64,000 nucleotides of DNA from Ureibacillus sinduriensis BLB-1 = JCM 15800 (GCF_000772955.1 NZ_JPVO01000052.1:1-64000), one strand, 5' to 3'. Shown: positions 44,425-53,852, numbered from the stretch's first letter. Notes: generated by a model from the sequence alone, not told the origin. Numbers and translations: made by a program.

Positions 44425-45528
44425 CTATTCAACTTCCAAAATATATTCGGTATCAACTTTTTCAATCGCCGCATTTGGTGCTTCACTCAAATTAAGTATA
44501 TATGTATCTTCCAATAACTGATTATCCTCTTCAAAAATACGCAACATCGGCAAAGCTGAATGATCGTTATTTTGTTCAGTAACAACTCCACGACGACCGT
44601 CTGCCAATAACAATATAGTACCATTAGGATAATGGACAACACTCTGTTTCAATGCATCAACCACTTTCGCATCAAACATCGTCCCTCTGCCTGCTTCGAT
44701 GATGGCGATTCCCTCACTTGGCACCATTTTCTTCCGATAGACACGGTTTGACGTAACTGCATCGAATACGTCGGCGACGGCAATTATTTTCGCATATGGA
44801 TGAATCTCATAATCTACAAGCGCCCGCGGATATCCGCTGCCATCCAACCGTTCATGGTGCTGGAATGCACAGTGAGCGACAAGTAGAGAGACAGTATGTA
44901 AATTTCTTAAAATATCGAATCCAGATCGTGCATGTTGTTTCATCAGTTCAAATTCTTCAGCTGTTAAGCGGCCCGGTTTAAACAAAATCTCCGCCGGCGT
45001 TATCATTTTCCCGACATCATGCAATAACGCACCTATTCCGATTGTTCTTAGGTCGCTCTCTGAATAGCCCATTTCTTTTGCGATTGCCAGCGAATACAAT
45101 GTCACCTGGAATGAATGCTGGTAAATATATTCATCGTATAGCAATGTATCCGATAGGACCACTAGAACTTCTTCACTATTTAAAATGGAGTTTAATAAAT
45201 CATCCACTAATTTGTTTATTTCTTTTGATTGCTTTTCAATAACAAAGGAAGCGGACTTGGAATCCATCCCTTTTATTTTATAAAAAGCATCTGTAATTTG
45301 CTTGACTGCTTTCCTTCTTACAGCCATCGGGACAGTTTCCTCGACTTCAATCCCTTCCGAAATTTTGTCCTTAATATACACATATTGGATGCCTAATTGT
45401 TTTAGTCTACTAATTAGACCTTCTGTTACAATAACATCTTTTTGTATTAAAGGAAGGCCAGCTTCGCTCGAAATCGTTCTGCCGATTACCATTCCAGTTT
45501 TAAGCACATTGATTGATATTAAACGCAT
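44425..45528 (-). CDS. HD-GYP domain protein, c-di-GMP phosphodiesterase type
   Basis: Protein of 367 residues. The C-terminal HD-GYP domain (about 130-310) has the metal-binding H170-D171 (LLHDVGKM) and the signature HHERLDGSGYP (224-234), then YAKIIAVADVFDAVTS. The N-terminal ~100 residues are a regulatory DUF3391-like region. Intact HD-GYP motifs predict hydrolysis of cyclic di-GMP or related signals. It occupies the place where yunC lies in B. subtilis. No receiver or transmembrane domain is present, so it is cytosolic. Confidence 0.9.
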   Translation of the reverse strand: MRLISINVLKTGMVIGRTISSEAGLPLIQKDVIVTEGLISRLKQLGIQYVYIKDKISEGIEVEETVPMAVRRKAVKQITDAFYKIKGMDSKSASFVIEKQSKEINKLVDDLLNSILNSEEVLVVLSDTLLYDEYIYQHSFQVTLYSLAIAKEMGYSESDLRTIGIGALLHDVGKMITPAEILFKPGRLTAEEFELMKQHARSGFDILRNLHTVSLLVAHCAFQHHERLDGSGYPRALVDYEIHPYAKIIAVADVFDAVTSNRVYRKKMVPSEGIAIIEAGRGTMFDAKVVDALKQSVVHYPNGTILLLADGRRGVVTEQNNDHSALPMLRIFEEDNQLLEDTYILNLSEAPNAAIEKVDTEYILEVE

Positions 45529-45586
45529 TCATTTTTACCTCAATTCCTGTGTTTGAAATACATCCTCTTTTGATAATTATAATGAA

Positions 45587-46948
45587 TTAAATTAGTTTTT
45601 TTCCATATTCAATCAGAATATCCCTCAAAAATAATGGCAAATAGTATTTTTTCTTAGCATATTTGAAGTTCGGAAAGAAGTACCCGAAAGTGAACATATC
45701 CAAAGTTGCTAGTTTGTAATGTCGCTCCAATTCGACGACTTCACCGCCGACTATGAGCTCTCTTTGTTTATTCATTGAAAATTGATAAGTAAGCATTTTC
45801 CCAAAAATTGACCCTCTAAATCCCAGACCTTTTAATTCAAAGTTTGGCCATTGTTCATTTTGAGCTTGTATATACACTTCTTTCAATTCACTCCCCGATA
45901 ATTCGATAACACATATATTTATCGGATGCGGCAAAATTTTATGAATATCATAGTTGGTAATTATACCTTTTTTTAAACTATCCAGCAGGATGCCTGCATT
46001 AAACATCGTACAATCCGCATCTGTGAAATCAAGGACTGCTTCTGCGAAAAGATTGGATAACTGTGAATAATGGAACCACTCTTTATTGTAGCTTTTGTTC
46101 GTTTCAAAGATTGGGGTTTGCAGGAGCTGTTTCCCTTGTTCTGCGAGCCTTGCTATAAATAATGCTTCCCCCTCTTTTTCAGGCAGGATGCCATTTTCAA
46201 TCACCTTTTCCTTCTTGCTCACTAAATTTCTCGTCGTATGGTCAAAAAGCAGCGTTAAATGGCCCGTATAGCGTCCAAACTTGCTGCAGCCCGTTAATAG
46301 TACATTATTGACTAACTTTCCTTCTTCCAATAGATGATGGGTATGTGATCCAAAAATGATATCGATAATTGGGCATTCATTCGCTAATAGCTCATCTTCT
46401 GAAATGCCCAAATGGGACAAGCATACGAGAATATCTACTTCGTCTCTTAACTGATGCGCCAACTGCACAATGACCTGCCTCGGCTCAATAATGTGCCAGT
46501 TCAGCTCTTTGTAGAATACTTCATAGATAGCCGTTGCCCCAATAACCCCTATTTTTGTTCCATAATTCGTTTGTAAAATTGTATAAGGTTTTAGCCAATT
46601 TGGTTTACTTCCTTTAATGGGCTCAATGTTCCCCACGACAACTTCAAAATTGGCCTCGTCATATAGTGAATGTAAATCTTCAAAAGATAAAGTGATTCCT
46701 TCGTTATTCCCAATCGTCACAACATCATATTGTGCTTCGTTCAGTAATTGGACATTCCCCTTGCCAAGTGTGGCTTCCGTATAAATATTCGATCGGTCGA
46801 GATGATCTCCTATATCAAATAAAAAACTTGGCTCACCAGCTTTTGCAAATTCAAGACGTTGAGTCTTGATATAGTCTTGCATTCGTTGCCAATATTCAAA
46901 ATGGCTATGTAAGTCATTGGTATGAAAAATATGAATTGTCTCAAGCAA
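45587..46948 (-). CDS. yunD: 5'-nucleotidase-type metallophosphoesterase YunD
   Basis: Protein of about 453 residues with an N-terminal calcineurin-like phosphoesterase domain and a C-terminal 5'-nucleotidase domain. Metal-binding motifs are clear: HTNDLHSHFE near residue 7, FDIGDHLDRS, IGNNEG, and GSHTHHLLEEG near residue 200. No signal peptide is visible, so the enzyme is probably cytosolic. The frame opens at 46978, but the TTG at 46948 lies five bases after GGGAGGTGA and starts the protein with MLETIHIFHTND. It precedes yunB-type genes as in B. subtilis. Confidence 0.88.
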   Translation of the reverse strand: MLETIHIFHTNDLHSHFEYWQRMQDYIKTQRLEFAKAGEPSFLFDIGDHLDRSNIYTEATLGKGNVQLLNEAQYDVVTIGNNEGITLSFEDLHSLYDEANFEVVVGNIEPIKGSKPNWLKPYTILQTNYGTKIGVIGATAIYEVFYKELNWHIIEPRQVIVQLAHQLRDEVDILVCLSHLGISEDELLANECPIIDIIFGSHTHHLLEEGKLVNNVLLTGCSKFGRYTGHLTLLFDHTTRNLVSKKEKVIENGILPEKEGEALFIARLAEQGKQLLQTPIFETNKSYNKEWFHYSQLSNLFAEAVLDFTDADCTMFNAGILLDSLKKGIITNYDIHKILPHPINICVIELSGSELKEVYIQAQNEQWPNFELKGLGFRGSIFGKMLTYQFSMNKQRELIVGGEVVELERHYKLATLDMFTFGYFFPNFKYAKKKYYLPLFLRDILIEYGKKLI

Positions 46949-47036
46949 ATCGATCACCTCCCCCATAAGTAATAGCAAAATTTTGCATCCGCATGAATCA
47001 TTATTGCTACCAATTTATCGACATGCAGCGGCCTAC

Positions 47037-47858
47037 TTAAAATAGCCCTTCCATAATCGAGCGGATGCCTATTAACAACATGACAATTTGCAAGACTAAA
47101 ACAATGGTTTTTGACTGCATGCGTTTATTTAAAGATGAACCCACTTTCGCCCCTATATAGGCACCGATAATTACCGGAATTGTAAAAACCCAAGGCACAT
47201 TCCCTAAATAGATATGGCTGGCAGAGTTTATTAGTGAAGACAAGAATACATTGAACATCGATGTTGCAACAGCGATATGTGGTGGAAATAAGAATAATAA
47301 AACCATTGCCGGTACTAGCAAAGACCCTCCACCGATTCCAAACAGCCCGGAAACCAACCCGACTACAAAAGTGAATATAACCGCAAACCAAATAGGATAG
47401 CCATAAACGTATTCCCTGCCCTCCTGGTCGATAAAACTTGTTTTCTTGCCATGGGTCACAAACCATTGAATCGGTTTCAACTTATCCCGTACAAATAATA
47501 AAATTGATAAAAATACTAATAAAATTCCGAAGTATAAATTAAACGAGGGCAAATCCAATCCTCTATTCAACCATGCCCCCAACATCGTTCCGGGGATGCT
47601 GCCTATAAAAAAGATAAAACCGCTTTTGAAATCCACCTGCTTGTTTTTCATGTAGGATAGTGTGGAAGAAAGACCGATAAAAATCATCATGATAACAGAT
47701 AGCCCTACAGCTTTTTGTGGGGTGATCTCCGGGAAGAAACCGAGATTAATGCCGACAAATAATGTCGCAGGAATTAGAATAACCCCTCCCCCCAGTCCTA
47801 CAAGGGAACCTAATATACCTGAAGCTAATGCAATGATCGCCAATAATATGTACTCCAT
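47037..47858 (-). CDS. yunE: TauE/SafE-family sulfite exporter-like permease
   Basis: Membrane protein of 273 residues with about eight helices and the family's repeated glycine-rich turns: GILGSLVGLGGGVILIP near the start and GLVSGLFGIGGGSLLVPAMVLL in the second half. Members export sulfite, organosulfonates or related anions. A GGAGGAG site precedes the ATG, located inside the end of yunF; the two genes share one base and are translationally coupled. Confidence 0.9.
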   Translation of the reverse strand: MEYILLAIIALASGILGSLVGLGGGVILIPATLFVGINLGFFPEITPQKAVGLSVIMMIFIGLSSTLSYMKNKQVDFKSGFIFFIGSIPGTMLGAWLNRGLDLPSFNLYFGILLVFLSILLFVRDKLKPIQWFVTHGKKTSFIDQEGREYVYGYPIWFAVIFTFVVGLVSGLFGIGGGSLLVPAMVLLFLFPPHIAVATSMFNVFLSSLINSASHIYLGNVPWVFTIPVIIGAYIGAKVGSSLNKRMQSKTIVLVLQIVMLLIGIRSIMEGLF

Positions 47859-48590
47859 TAAAATTCTCCTCCAAATAAATCGAGTTGCTTTGGAGAAAGT
47901 CCATCAAAATCAATTTCCAACATTTGTTGTAATGTCTTAGCATTATTCGCCGCATGGTGACCGGAATTATTATTAAACAGGATATATATATCTTTACAAC
48001 GCTTTTCTAGATTTTTGATTTTGTTTGCTAAATCCGTTAGTTCTTCTTCATTATAATCGTATAGAAAACGAACCTCTCTCCAATTTTCCGTCGACCCGGA
48101 ATTGCGCCACCCATATACGTTTCGGCCATGTATTCTAACAAGCGCCTTGTCATTCGTCACTTCTGCAACAAAGGGAACCGAACCTACGCCTGCCTGCGGT
48201 TCATCACAGACAGTGTGTATAAACCCTAGTTCTGCCAAAAAATTGATTGTTTCATGCTTTCTATCATTGCTATACCAAGTTCTATTGCGGAATTCGATGG
48301 CAACCGGAAAGTCTCCCAACTGTTGTTGTTTAACATACCGAATATATTGAACATTTTTCGCCGAACAATCAAACCAAGGTGGAAACTGTACCAAAATCAT
48401 TGCCAATTTACCCGCACTACGAAAAGCATTCGCACACTGTCTAAAGGCTTCAAACATTTCGTCGCGTGTTTCGTAGGGATTGTCATCTCTTAAGTGACCT
48501 GTCATCCCTTGATATGCTTTTATGATAAATTCAAAAGAGTCGGGTGTTTCATGTACCCATTTCTCAATATTTTGCTGTGAAGGGATCCTA
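47858..48590 (-). pseudogene. yunF: yunF, DUF72 protein truncated at its N-terminus
   Basis: DUF72 family protein whose frame can be read from about residue 65 of the normal protein: IPSQQNIEKWVHETPDSFEF, then IIKAYQGMTGHLR, and on to a normal C-terminus (SPKQLDLFGGEF). The first in-frame ATG (48505) is internal to the domain, and a stop lies just upstream of 48590, where sequence unrelated to the family begins. The usual N-terminus (start and first TIM-barrel strands) is missing. The break coincides with the left end of the accessory island, so an insertion or deletion disrupted the gene. Its missing part is not found elsewhere in the window. Confidence 0.85.
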
Positions 48591-48720
48591 AGTTATAGGA
48601 CCATTTTAACATGGGTAAAAACCCTAAATCCTTGTCCTATTAACATTATTTCAATTTTACCCATTATTAATGGGCTAAATTTTAATTTTTAAACAATTTT
48701 ATTTGACCCTAATTACCCTA
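48591..48720. repeat. Left end of the second island with clustered repeats
   Basis: Just outside the yunF break the motif CATGGGTAAAA occurs at about 48609, then twice as a palindrome at about 48653-48677 (TTTTACCCAT-tatt-AATGGGC), with ATAGGAC/GTCCTAT as a further inverted pair (about 48594 and 48634). ACCCTAATTACCCTAATTA follows at about 48706. Such clusters are typical of recombinase-binding element ends. Confidence 0.5.
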
Positions 48721-48747
48721 ATTATAAAAAAATGCCCAAATAGGGCA

Positions 48748-49362
48748 TTATTTATTGCTAGTTAATTGTACAATCTCTTTTTTAATTAACTCAAGTATTA
48801 AGTTTGAATTTTCTTTATGTTGTATATTTGTTAATAAAAGGTCTAAATAATCATAAATTATTTTTTGTTTTCTCCAAATTTCAATATTATTTAAATAATC
48901 ATTTTCATTTATATCCTTTAAATTTGCATTAATTATAGAAAAATCAAGTTTTGTATAATAAATCAATAACGCTTCTTTTATCTTGCTATTTTCTTGATGT
49001 AATAAATCAACTAAACTTTCTATTGGAGTTTCATGAAAAATATTTAACATTTGTCTATAAATTTTTAAATTATTTTCTACTTCCCCCAAAATTTGAGCTA
49101 ATAATTTTTTTTCATTCAGAACTTTTTCCTTTTCCTTTTTTTTGTCTCCAAGAAAGAAGATAAAGAAAGCAATAAAACCTGATAACGAACTACCTATAAG
49201 AGAAAGTGAGGCTCTTAATAATAAATCGAAAATATTTACATTGCTTTGATCAATGATTAGACTTTTATGTATTACTATTTGGATTATAATAAAACTTATT
49301 GTTAATGCGGTAAAAAATAAGATAATAGCTAGTGTGAAAATTGAATTAGATAGTATTTTCAT
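48748..49362 (-). CDS. Two-helix membrane protein, unknown (operon gene 3)
   Basis: Protein of 204 residues with two N-terminal transmembrane helices (about 8-32, FTLAIILFFTALTISFIIIQIVI, and about 47-70, LLRASLSLIGSSLSGFIAFFIFFL), then a charged helical cytosolic part rich in Lys, Glu and Asn. No family recognised. Its ATG overlaps the stop of the previous gene (TAATG), so it is translationally coupled to it. A membrane effector role in a defence-type operon is possible but inferred only from context. Confidence 0.7.
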   Translation of the reverse strand: MKILSNSIFTLAIILFFTALTISFIIIQIVIHKSLIIDQSNVNIFDLLLRASLSLIGSSLSGFIAFFIFFLGDKKKEKEKVLNEKKLLAQILGEVENNLKIYRQMLNIFHETPIESLVDLLHQENSKIKEALLIYYTKLDFSIINANLKDINENDYLNNIEIWRKQKIIYDYLDLLLTNIQHKENSNLILELIKKEIVQLTSNK

Positions 49363-49949
49363 TATATCGATGTCAAACCAAAAGTTATTTTATGCATCAC
49401 TGATTTTTCAATTTCAAGCAACTCATTATCTGATCCAACCGCATTTAAATCAAAAACATCTTTCAATGAAACTTCTCCCTTTATAGCCTCTTCTGATTTA
49501 GTATTCTTTTTAGAAGCATCAGAAGAGGCTTGCTCTTTTAAACGCGCTTTAACATCCTTAATATACTTCTCTTTTATTTCAAATATAACTTTTACATTAT
49601 CAAGGAAATCTTTTAACTCTAAATTACCAGTAGATCCACAATTATAACATTTAAATTCTTTTAATTCTTCATCATTTAAAATAAGCATTTGTTCACAATC
49701 AATACACTCACATCTATATAATCTCATTAATGGCCCATTTTCAGAGGAGAATGCTACAAACAAGTTAATGACATCCTTCGGCTCATGAGCAAACCTTAAT
49801 GAAAATCTATAAGGATTTAGGTTACGAGCCCCAAGTCTAACTTCTTCATTTAAGAAAAGTTCGATTTGAGGAGACAACTCATAAAATGGAATTATTTCAT
49901 TAAGTTGAGGTTTTTTATAATAGATACTTTCCAATTCTTGAGTGAACAT
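49362..49949 (-). CDS. Unknown protein with zinc-ribbon-like cysteines (operon gene 2)
   Basis: Protein of 195 residues. Two cysteine pairs in the centre (YRCECIDCEQ and FKCYNCGSTG, 20-odd residues apart) suggest a zinc ribbon. The rest has no recognised motif; the C-terminal third is helical and Lys/Glu-rich. Its start lies inside the last 35 bases of the 394-residue gene, and its stop overlaps the next start, so the three genes form one coupled operon. Confidence 0.7.
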   Translation of the reverse strand: MFTQELESIYYKKPQLNEIIPFYELSPQIELFLNEEVRLGARNLNPYRFSLRFAHEPKDVINLFVAFSSENGPLMRLYRCECIDCEQMLILNDEELKEFKCYNCGSTGNLELKDFLDNVKVIFEIKEKYIKDVKARLKEQASSDASKKNTKSEEAIKGEVSLKDVFDLNAVGSDNELLEIEKSVMHKITFGLTSI

Positions 49950-51099
49950 ATTTTTCTTTAACTCTCCTTTTTTCAGATGGACTATTGTAATAGTGGATTT
50001 CTATAGATCCATACCTTTCTCTTAATGATACTTCTACAAAAAGAAAGTCTTCTCCTTCTGGTACCTTTTCAAAATCTTCCTCTTCAAATTTCCAAAAACA
50101 AGATAACTCACTTACTTCTTCATACTCATGGATTAAATCTTTTAAATTCCAATAAACTTTTGAATTATATATTGGATCTCTTTTAGGATTTCTAGTTGAT
50201 GATCTTATAAAGTTTTTATCTAAAAAAGTAAAGGCAAATATAAAACCATTATAAAATTCAGTAGGATTTAAATGTAGGGACAAATCTTGATAATATGCTG
50301 ATTTTACTCGTTCAGAATAAAGTTCTGGTTCTTCCATATACAGCTCATCCTTTAAAAACGTAAGGATCTTCCTATCAATTTCTCCTTCTGTTAAATGATC
50401 CTTCATATGTTGCTTTATAATTTCTTCTGCATTTTCCGATTCTTCTTTAAAAATATTGTAGAGTAGACTATGTACGGTAGACTCATTATATTCTGAAATT
50501 GAAAGATCACCATCTAGATTATTTATAAAATTCTTTAACTCATCTAACAATGCAATATGATTAGCAGATGATTTTGATAGGTAATGTTTTCTTAATCTTA
50601 TTTGCAAAATACTATTTTCAAAATCTAATAAAAATGGTACATAGAAATTTGCATTTTGCTCATCACCACCAAGCTTAATTGTTTCAAAACGATATAAAAA
50701 CAAGATGGTATTTCCATCTTTTCTCATTGAAATTACTTTTTCATTAGGTAACACTATTGCATTCAGAGGTCTATTTATATATACTTCGTCTTCAAATCTA
50801 CTTACAAATTCATCAGCATCGATTTCACTTTCAAAATGATATAGATGAACATGATCTTGAACTTCAAAAAACAACTTTTCAAACAACATGCTTTCTATAG
50901 CTTTATCACTTTCTGGAAATTCAACCATATTTGTATCCAAAACCCTTGATATCTTTTCCCAACTATTCCCTGTATCTGTAATAGCTCTCAGTTTTTTAAA
51001 ATAATCTGGAATATGACTGGGTAATATGGTATTAAGTACACTTTTTATTTCAAAATTCCTTAATATCGGGCTTCTATATGTTCGTAATAATTCTTCCAC
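49915..51099 (-). CDS. Unknown 394-residue protein (operon gene 1)
   Basis: Protein of 394 residues, soluble, acidic, with mixed alpha/beta character. I recognise no catalytic motif. Features that could guide a search are HYLSKSSANHIALLDELKNF near residue 170 and FYNGFIFAFTFLDKNFIRSS near residue 280. The start is GTG at 51099 behind AGGAG. It leads a three-gene operon (with 49362-49949 and 48748-49362) and lies downstream of an XRE gene on the same strand, about 130 bp away. Confidence 0.7.
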   Translation of the reverse strand: MEELLRTYRSPILRNFEIKSVLNTILPSHIPDYFKKLRAITDTGNSWEKISRVLDTNMVEFPESDKAIESMLFEKLFFEVQDHVHLYHFESEIDADEFVSRFEDEVYINRPLNAIVLPNEKVISMRKDGNTILFLYRFETIKLGGDEQNANFYVPFLLDFENSILQIRLRKHYLSKSSANHIALLDELKNFINNLDGDLSISEYNESTVHSLLYNIFKEESENAEEIIKQHMKDHLTEGEIDRKILTFLKDELYMEEPELYSERVKSAYYQDLSLHLNPTEFYNGFIFAFTFLDKNFIRSSTRNPKRDPIYNSKVYWNLKDLIHEYEEVSELSCFWKFEEEDFEKVPEGEDFLFVEVSLRERYGSIEIHYYNSPSEKRRVKEKYVHSRIGKYLL

Positions 51100-51227
51100 T
51101 CGATGTACTCCTAGCTACATTTACTATTTTATTAACATTTCCGTTTTTATTATTATATCCTTTATTTGGAATATTTGTAAAAGCAAAAAAAGAAACAGCC
51201 TGATATTGCTAAATTACAAGCTGTTTC

Positions 51228-51581
51228 TTATTTTTTTTTATAAATATTAAATATCTCCTTAGCAATGTTTAGTATTAAGCGTATTTCATCATGATTTTTA
51301 TTTTCTATTAAAGTAAATAATATTGAGATCAACTCTTCTTTCTCAAAATGCTTTTCGTTAGTATCTAACTTTTGAAAGTTAAAAACACATGATGGGGTTA
51401 TTTGAAGGCCAGATATAATTTTTCCAAGAGTTTGTAAGGTTATATTTCTGTCACCTCTTTCAACACCTGCTAAATAAGATGTTTGAAGGCCACATTTTTC
51501 TGCCAATTCTTCTTGAGTCATTTTTTTAGATTTTCTAATATCTTTTATATTTAAACCAACTAATTTAACTAAAGTATCCAT
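51228..51581 (-). CDS. XRE-family transcriptional regulator
   Basis: DNA-binding protein of 117 residues. A Cro/C1-type HTH occupies residues 10-65 (IKDIRKSKKMTQEELAEKCGLQTSYLAGVERGDRNITLQTLGKIISGL); the C-terminal half is helical and may dimerise. It is divergent from the DGQHR gene, and the 137 bp between the starts contain a perfect palindrome inside a promoter. It probably represses itself and the flanking genes. Confidence 0.85.
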   Translation of the reverse strand: MDTLVKLVGLNIKDIRKSKKMTQEELAEKCGLQTSYLAGVERGDRNITLQTLGKIISGLQITPSCVFNFQKLDTNEKHFEKEELISILFTLIENKNHDEIRLILNIAKEIFNIYKKK

Positions 51582-51649
51582 TAAATCACCTCACTTTAAG
51601 ATTATGTGAGGTTTCAAAAGCATCACAGATACATATAATATAACTTTTA

Positions 51650-51678
51650 TTGATTTATGAACTTATAAGTTATATAAT
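51650..51678 (+). promoter_or_regulatory. Promoter of the DGQHR gene with internal operator
   Basis: TTGATT (51650-51655), a 17-bp spacer and TATAAT (51673-51678). The spacer holds a perfect 12-bp palindrome AACTTATAAGTT (51660-51671). A related half-site TATAACTT lies at about 51637, on the XRE side. Confidence 0.65.
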
Positions 51679-51718
51679 TTTTTGGTATCAAATTTTTAAT
51701 AAGGAGAAATCATTTACT

Positions 51719-52714
51719 ATGAGTAATGTCTTACCTTCAAATATAGCAATAGAAAATGTAATACAGTCAAAAATGAGAGGTCGAGTCTCTTATCAGGGCT
51801 TCGTGTCATCTCAGGTAGCAATAAATTTTTCATATTCAAAACTATTTAATGATCCTTCTGGAAAAGGCTATCAACGTCCTATTGATAAAAAAAGATGTAA
51901 TGACTTTGCAAATTATTTATCACAAGGAGAAGATGCACTTTACTCTCCAATTTTATTAAATGCAGCAGGACATTGGGAATTTCATGCATATGATAATAAC
52001 CGTCCAAATTACGGAAGATTAATTTGTAAAAAGAAAGCAGCTTTAATGGATGGACAACATAGGTTAGGTGGCATTAGGCAGTATATAAAAGAGACAGACA
52101 GCACATTAAATGTACCTTTTTTAGCTTTTCACTATTTAGATGATGATGAAGAAATCAAATTATTTGATGTAATTAACACTAAAGCAAAAGGGATAGGTAC
52201 CTCTTTAAGTCGTTATCTTAATAGAAATAATGATGAAATTAGCTGGGTTGCTACAAATTTAATTTTAAAACCGGAAAGTCCTTTTTTCAGTAAGGGTACT
52301 TTGATTGGAAAAAGAACTAAAGAGAAAAATATAACGCTTCAGAATCTATATAATATAGTAAAATTTTTAACTAAGAAATCAGAGCTAGAGAATCTATCAA
52401 AAGAAAAGAAGCTTAACTTAGCACTATTTTACTTTAATTTAATCAAAGAATTATTCTCAGAAGAATGGGAAGATAACAAGTTATATCGTTTAACTCATAT
52501 AACTTGTTTATACGGATTAGCTATTGCTGGAAACAAAATAATTAATGATAATTTTATTGTTAAATCTCAGCAACCAGACTCGGCTAAAATAGCAAGTATA
52601 TTAGTAAATTTAACCGAAATTGATTGGTCTTCGAATGGGGATTTAAAATATATTAAGGGGTTACCTGGAGCCAATATGCTAGCAAGCGACATTTTAAATT
52701 GTATAAAAGGGTAA
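51719..52714 (+). CDS. DGQHR-domain protein (DndB-like)
   Basis: Protein of 331 residues. The DGQHR motif is exact (ALMDGQHRLGGIRQYI, about residue 108), followed by VPFLAFHYLDDDEEIKLFDVINTKAKGI, the hallmark of the DGQHR/DndB family. DndB proteins regulate DNA phosphorothioation operons; other family members are found in DNA-modification and defence loci. No dnd genes lie beside it, so its target is unknown. The frame opens at 51650, but the ATG at 51719 behind AAGGAG is preferred. It is divergent from the XRE regulator. Confidence 0.82.
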   Translation: MSNVLPSNIAIENVIQSKMRGRVSYQGFVSSQVAINFSYSKLFNDPSGKGYQRPIDKKRCNDFANYLSQGEDALYSPILLNAAGHWEFHAYDNNRPNYGRLICKKKAALMDGQHRLGGIRQYIKETDSTLNVPFLAFHYLDDDEEIKLFDVINTKAKGIGTSLSRYLNRNNDEISWVATNLILKPESPFFSKGTLIGKRTKEKNITLQNLYNIVKFLTKKSELENLSKEKKLNLALFYFNLIKELFSEEWEDNKLYRLTHITCLYGLAIAGNKIINDNFIVKSQQPDSAKIASILVNLTEIDWSSNGDLKYIKGLPGANMLASDILNCIKG

Positions 52715-52960
52715 TTTTATTGATATAGGGAAATCTAATAAATTATTGCACATACTTTATATTAATAATATTACAAATTTTACAAAGGTAATTAGAACCA
52801 TTAAATTTATATAATAAGTAACATTGCACTAAATATCTTGTTTCTTTTCAGTATGGTAGATTCTTGCATTAAGAACAAACATAAACGATAACACGCTAGT
52901 TCGAGTGAAGTGATTGATATTGAACATCGGAAAAAAATTCAAAAGTAGTCCAATGATTAA

Positions 52961-53155
52961 ATGCAGCATATGTCTAATAATGGCCTACCATTTAGCAGTG
53001 ATATTGAAATTATAGATGAACTTAAACTAATCATTACAGAAGTTCTAAGGTTTCCATATCACGATGGCATTGAAATTGAAGTGATAACAGACGTAGATGA
53101 GGAAATAGAAGAGGATATTAGTAAAGAACTTTTGAGAGTATTCCTTATAAAATAA
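52961..53155 (+). CDS. Small acidic hypothetical protein
   Basis: Frame of 64 codons, acidic (ITDVDEEIEEDISKELLRVFLIK), without recognised domain or a good ribosome site. It could be the remnant of a larger gene; the 245 bp before it and the 235 bp after it contain no supported gene. Confidence 0.3.
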   Translation: MQHMSNNGLPFSSDIEIIDELKLIITEVLRFPYHDGIEIEVITDVDEEIEEDISKELLRVFLIK

Positions 53156-53391
53156 ACGGATAGTTATTCTTGTATTAAAACTAGCTAATAGAAGCTAATC
53201 TTTATTCAATTATAGGACGCAATTCTTAAGTAGAAATTGTAATCTTTTAATGATTAGAAACATATTTTGTTGATTCAAAATCTTGATATCTTTGTTTAAA
53301 ATTAGAAGTGGAAATGTACTGATTTTTTACTCGAAGTAATAGGACAAGACTGCTTACCTAAACAAAAATGAAGTATGAATGAGGGAGATAA

Positions 53392-53852
53392 ATGAAGTTT
53401 TTCACAGATGATGTAAATGATATGAACGGATATTTGGACCAATTAAAGCAAATAAAGTCACGCATTCATAATGATGCATATATGTTTTTTTCTTCTGATT
53501 CCTTTCACGATTCCCACATTTTTCACTTAAAGTTAAAAATAAATCTAATCCTGATATGGAAAAGGAGGAAAATGACCCTACTTTAATTGAAGTACATTTA
53601 TTGCACTCAAGTGGTGAGAAATACTTGGTTAAATGGATAGGTGTAAATAAATTCGCTATGGATTATGACATTCAAAGAAATACTTATACTAATAGCTACG
53701 AAATAGCATTTGATGGTAAAAGAGGTATAGATGATTGGATGGCCGATGAATTAACAGCTTATGATAGTGAATACCTTTGCCACGAGATATTGCTTGCTTC
53801 TAATACAACCATAATAATTCGCTTCAGAGATATTGAAGTGTTAAAGTTATAA
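53392..53852 (+). pseudogene. Frameshifted small gene, unknown
   Basis: Two overlapping frames make one protein of about 152 residues. The first frame starts with ATG at 53392 behind GAGGGAGA and reads MKFFTDDVNDMNGYLDQLKQ to about residue 46. The second continues through VKNKSNPDMEKEENDPTLIE to RFRDIEVLKL at 53852. A single-base shift near 53520-53530, beside a run of T, explains the break. The family is not recognised; size and style recall immunity-type proteins. A sequencing error is possible. Confidence 0.6.
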
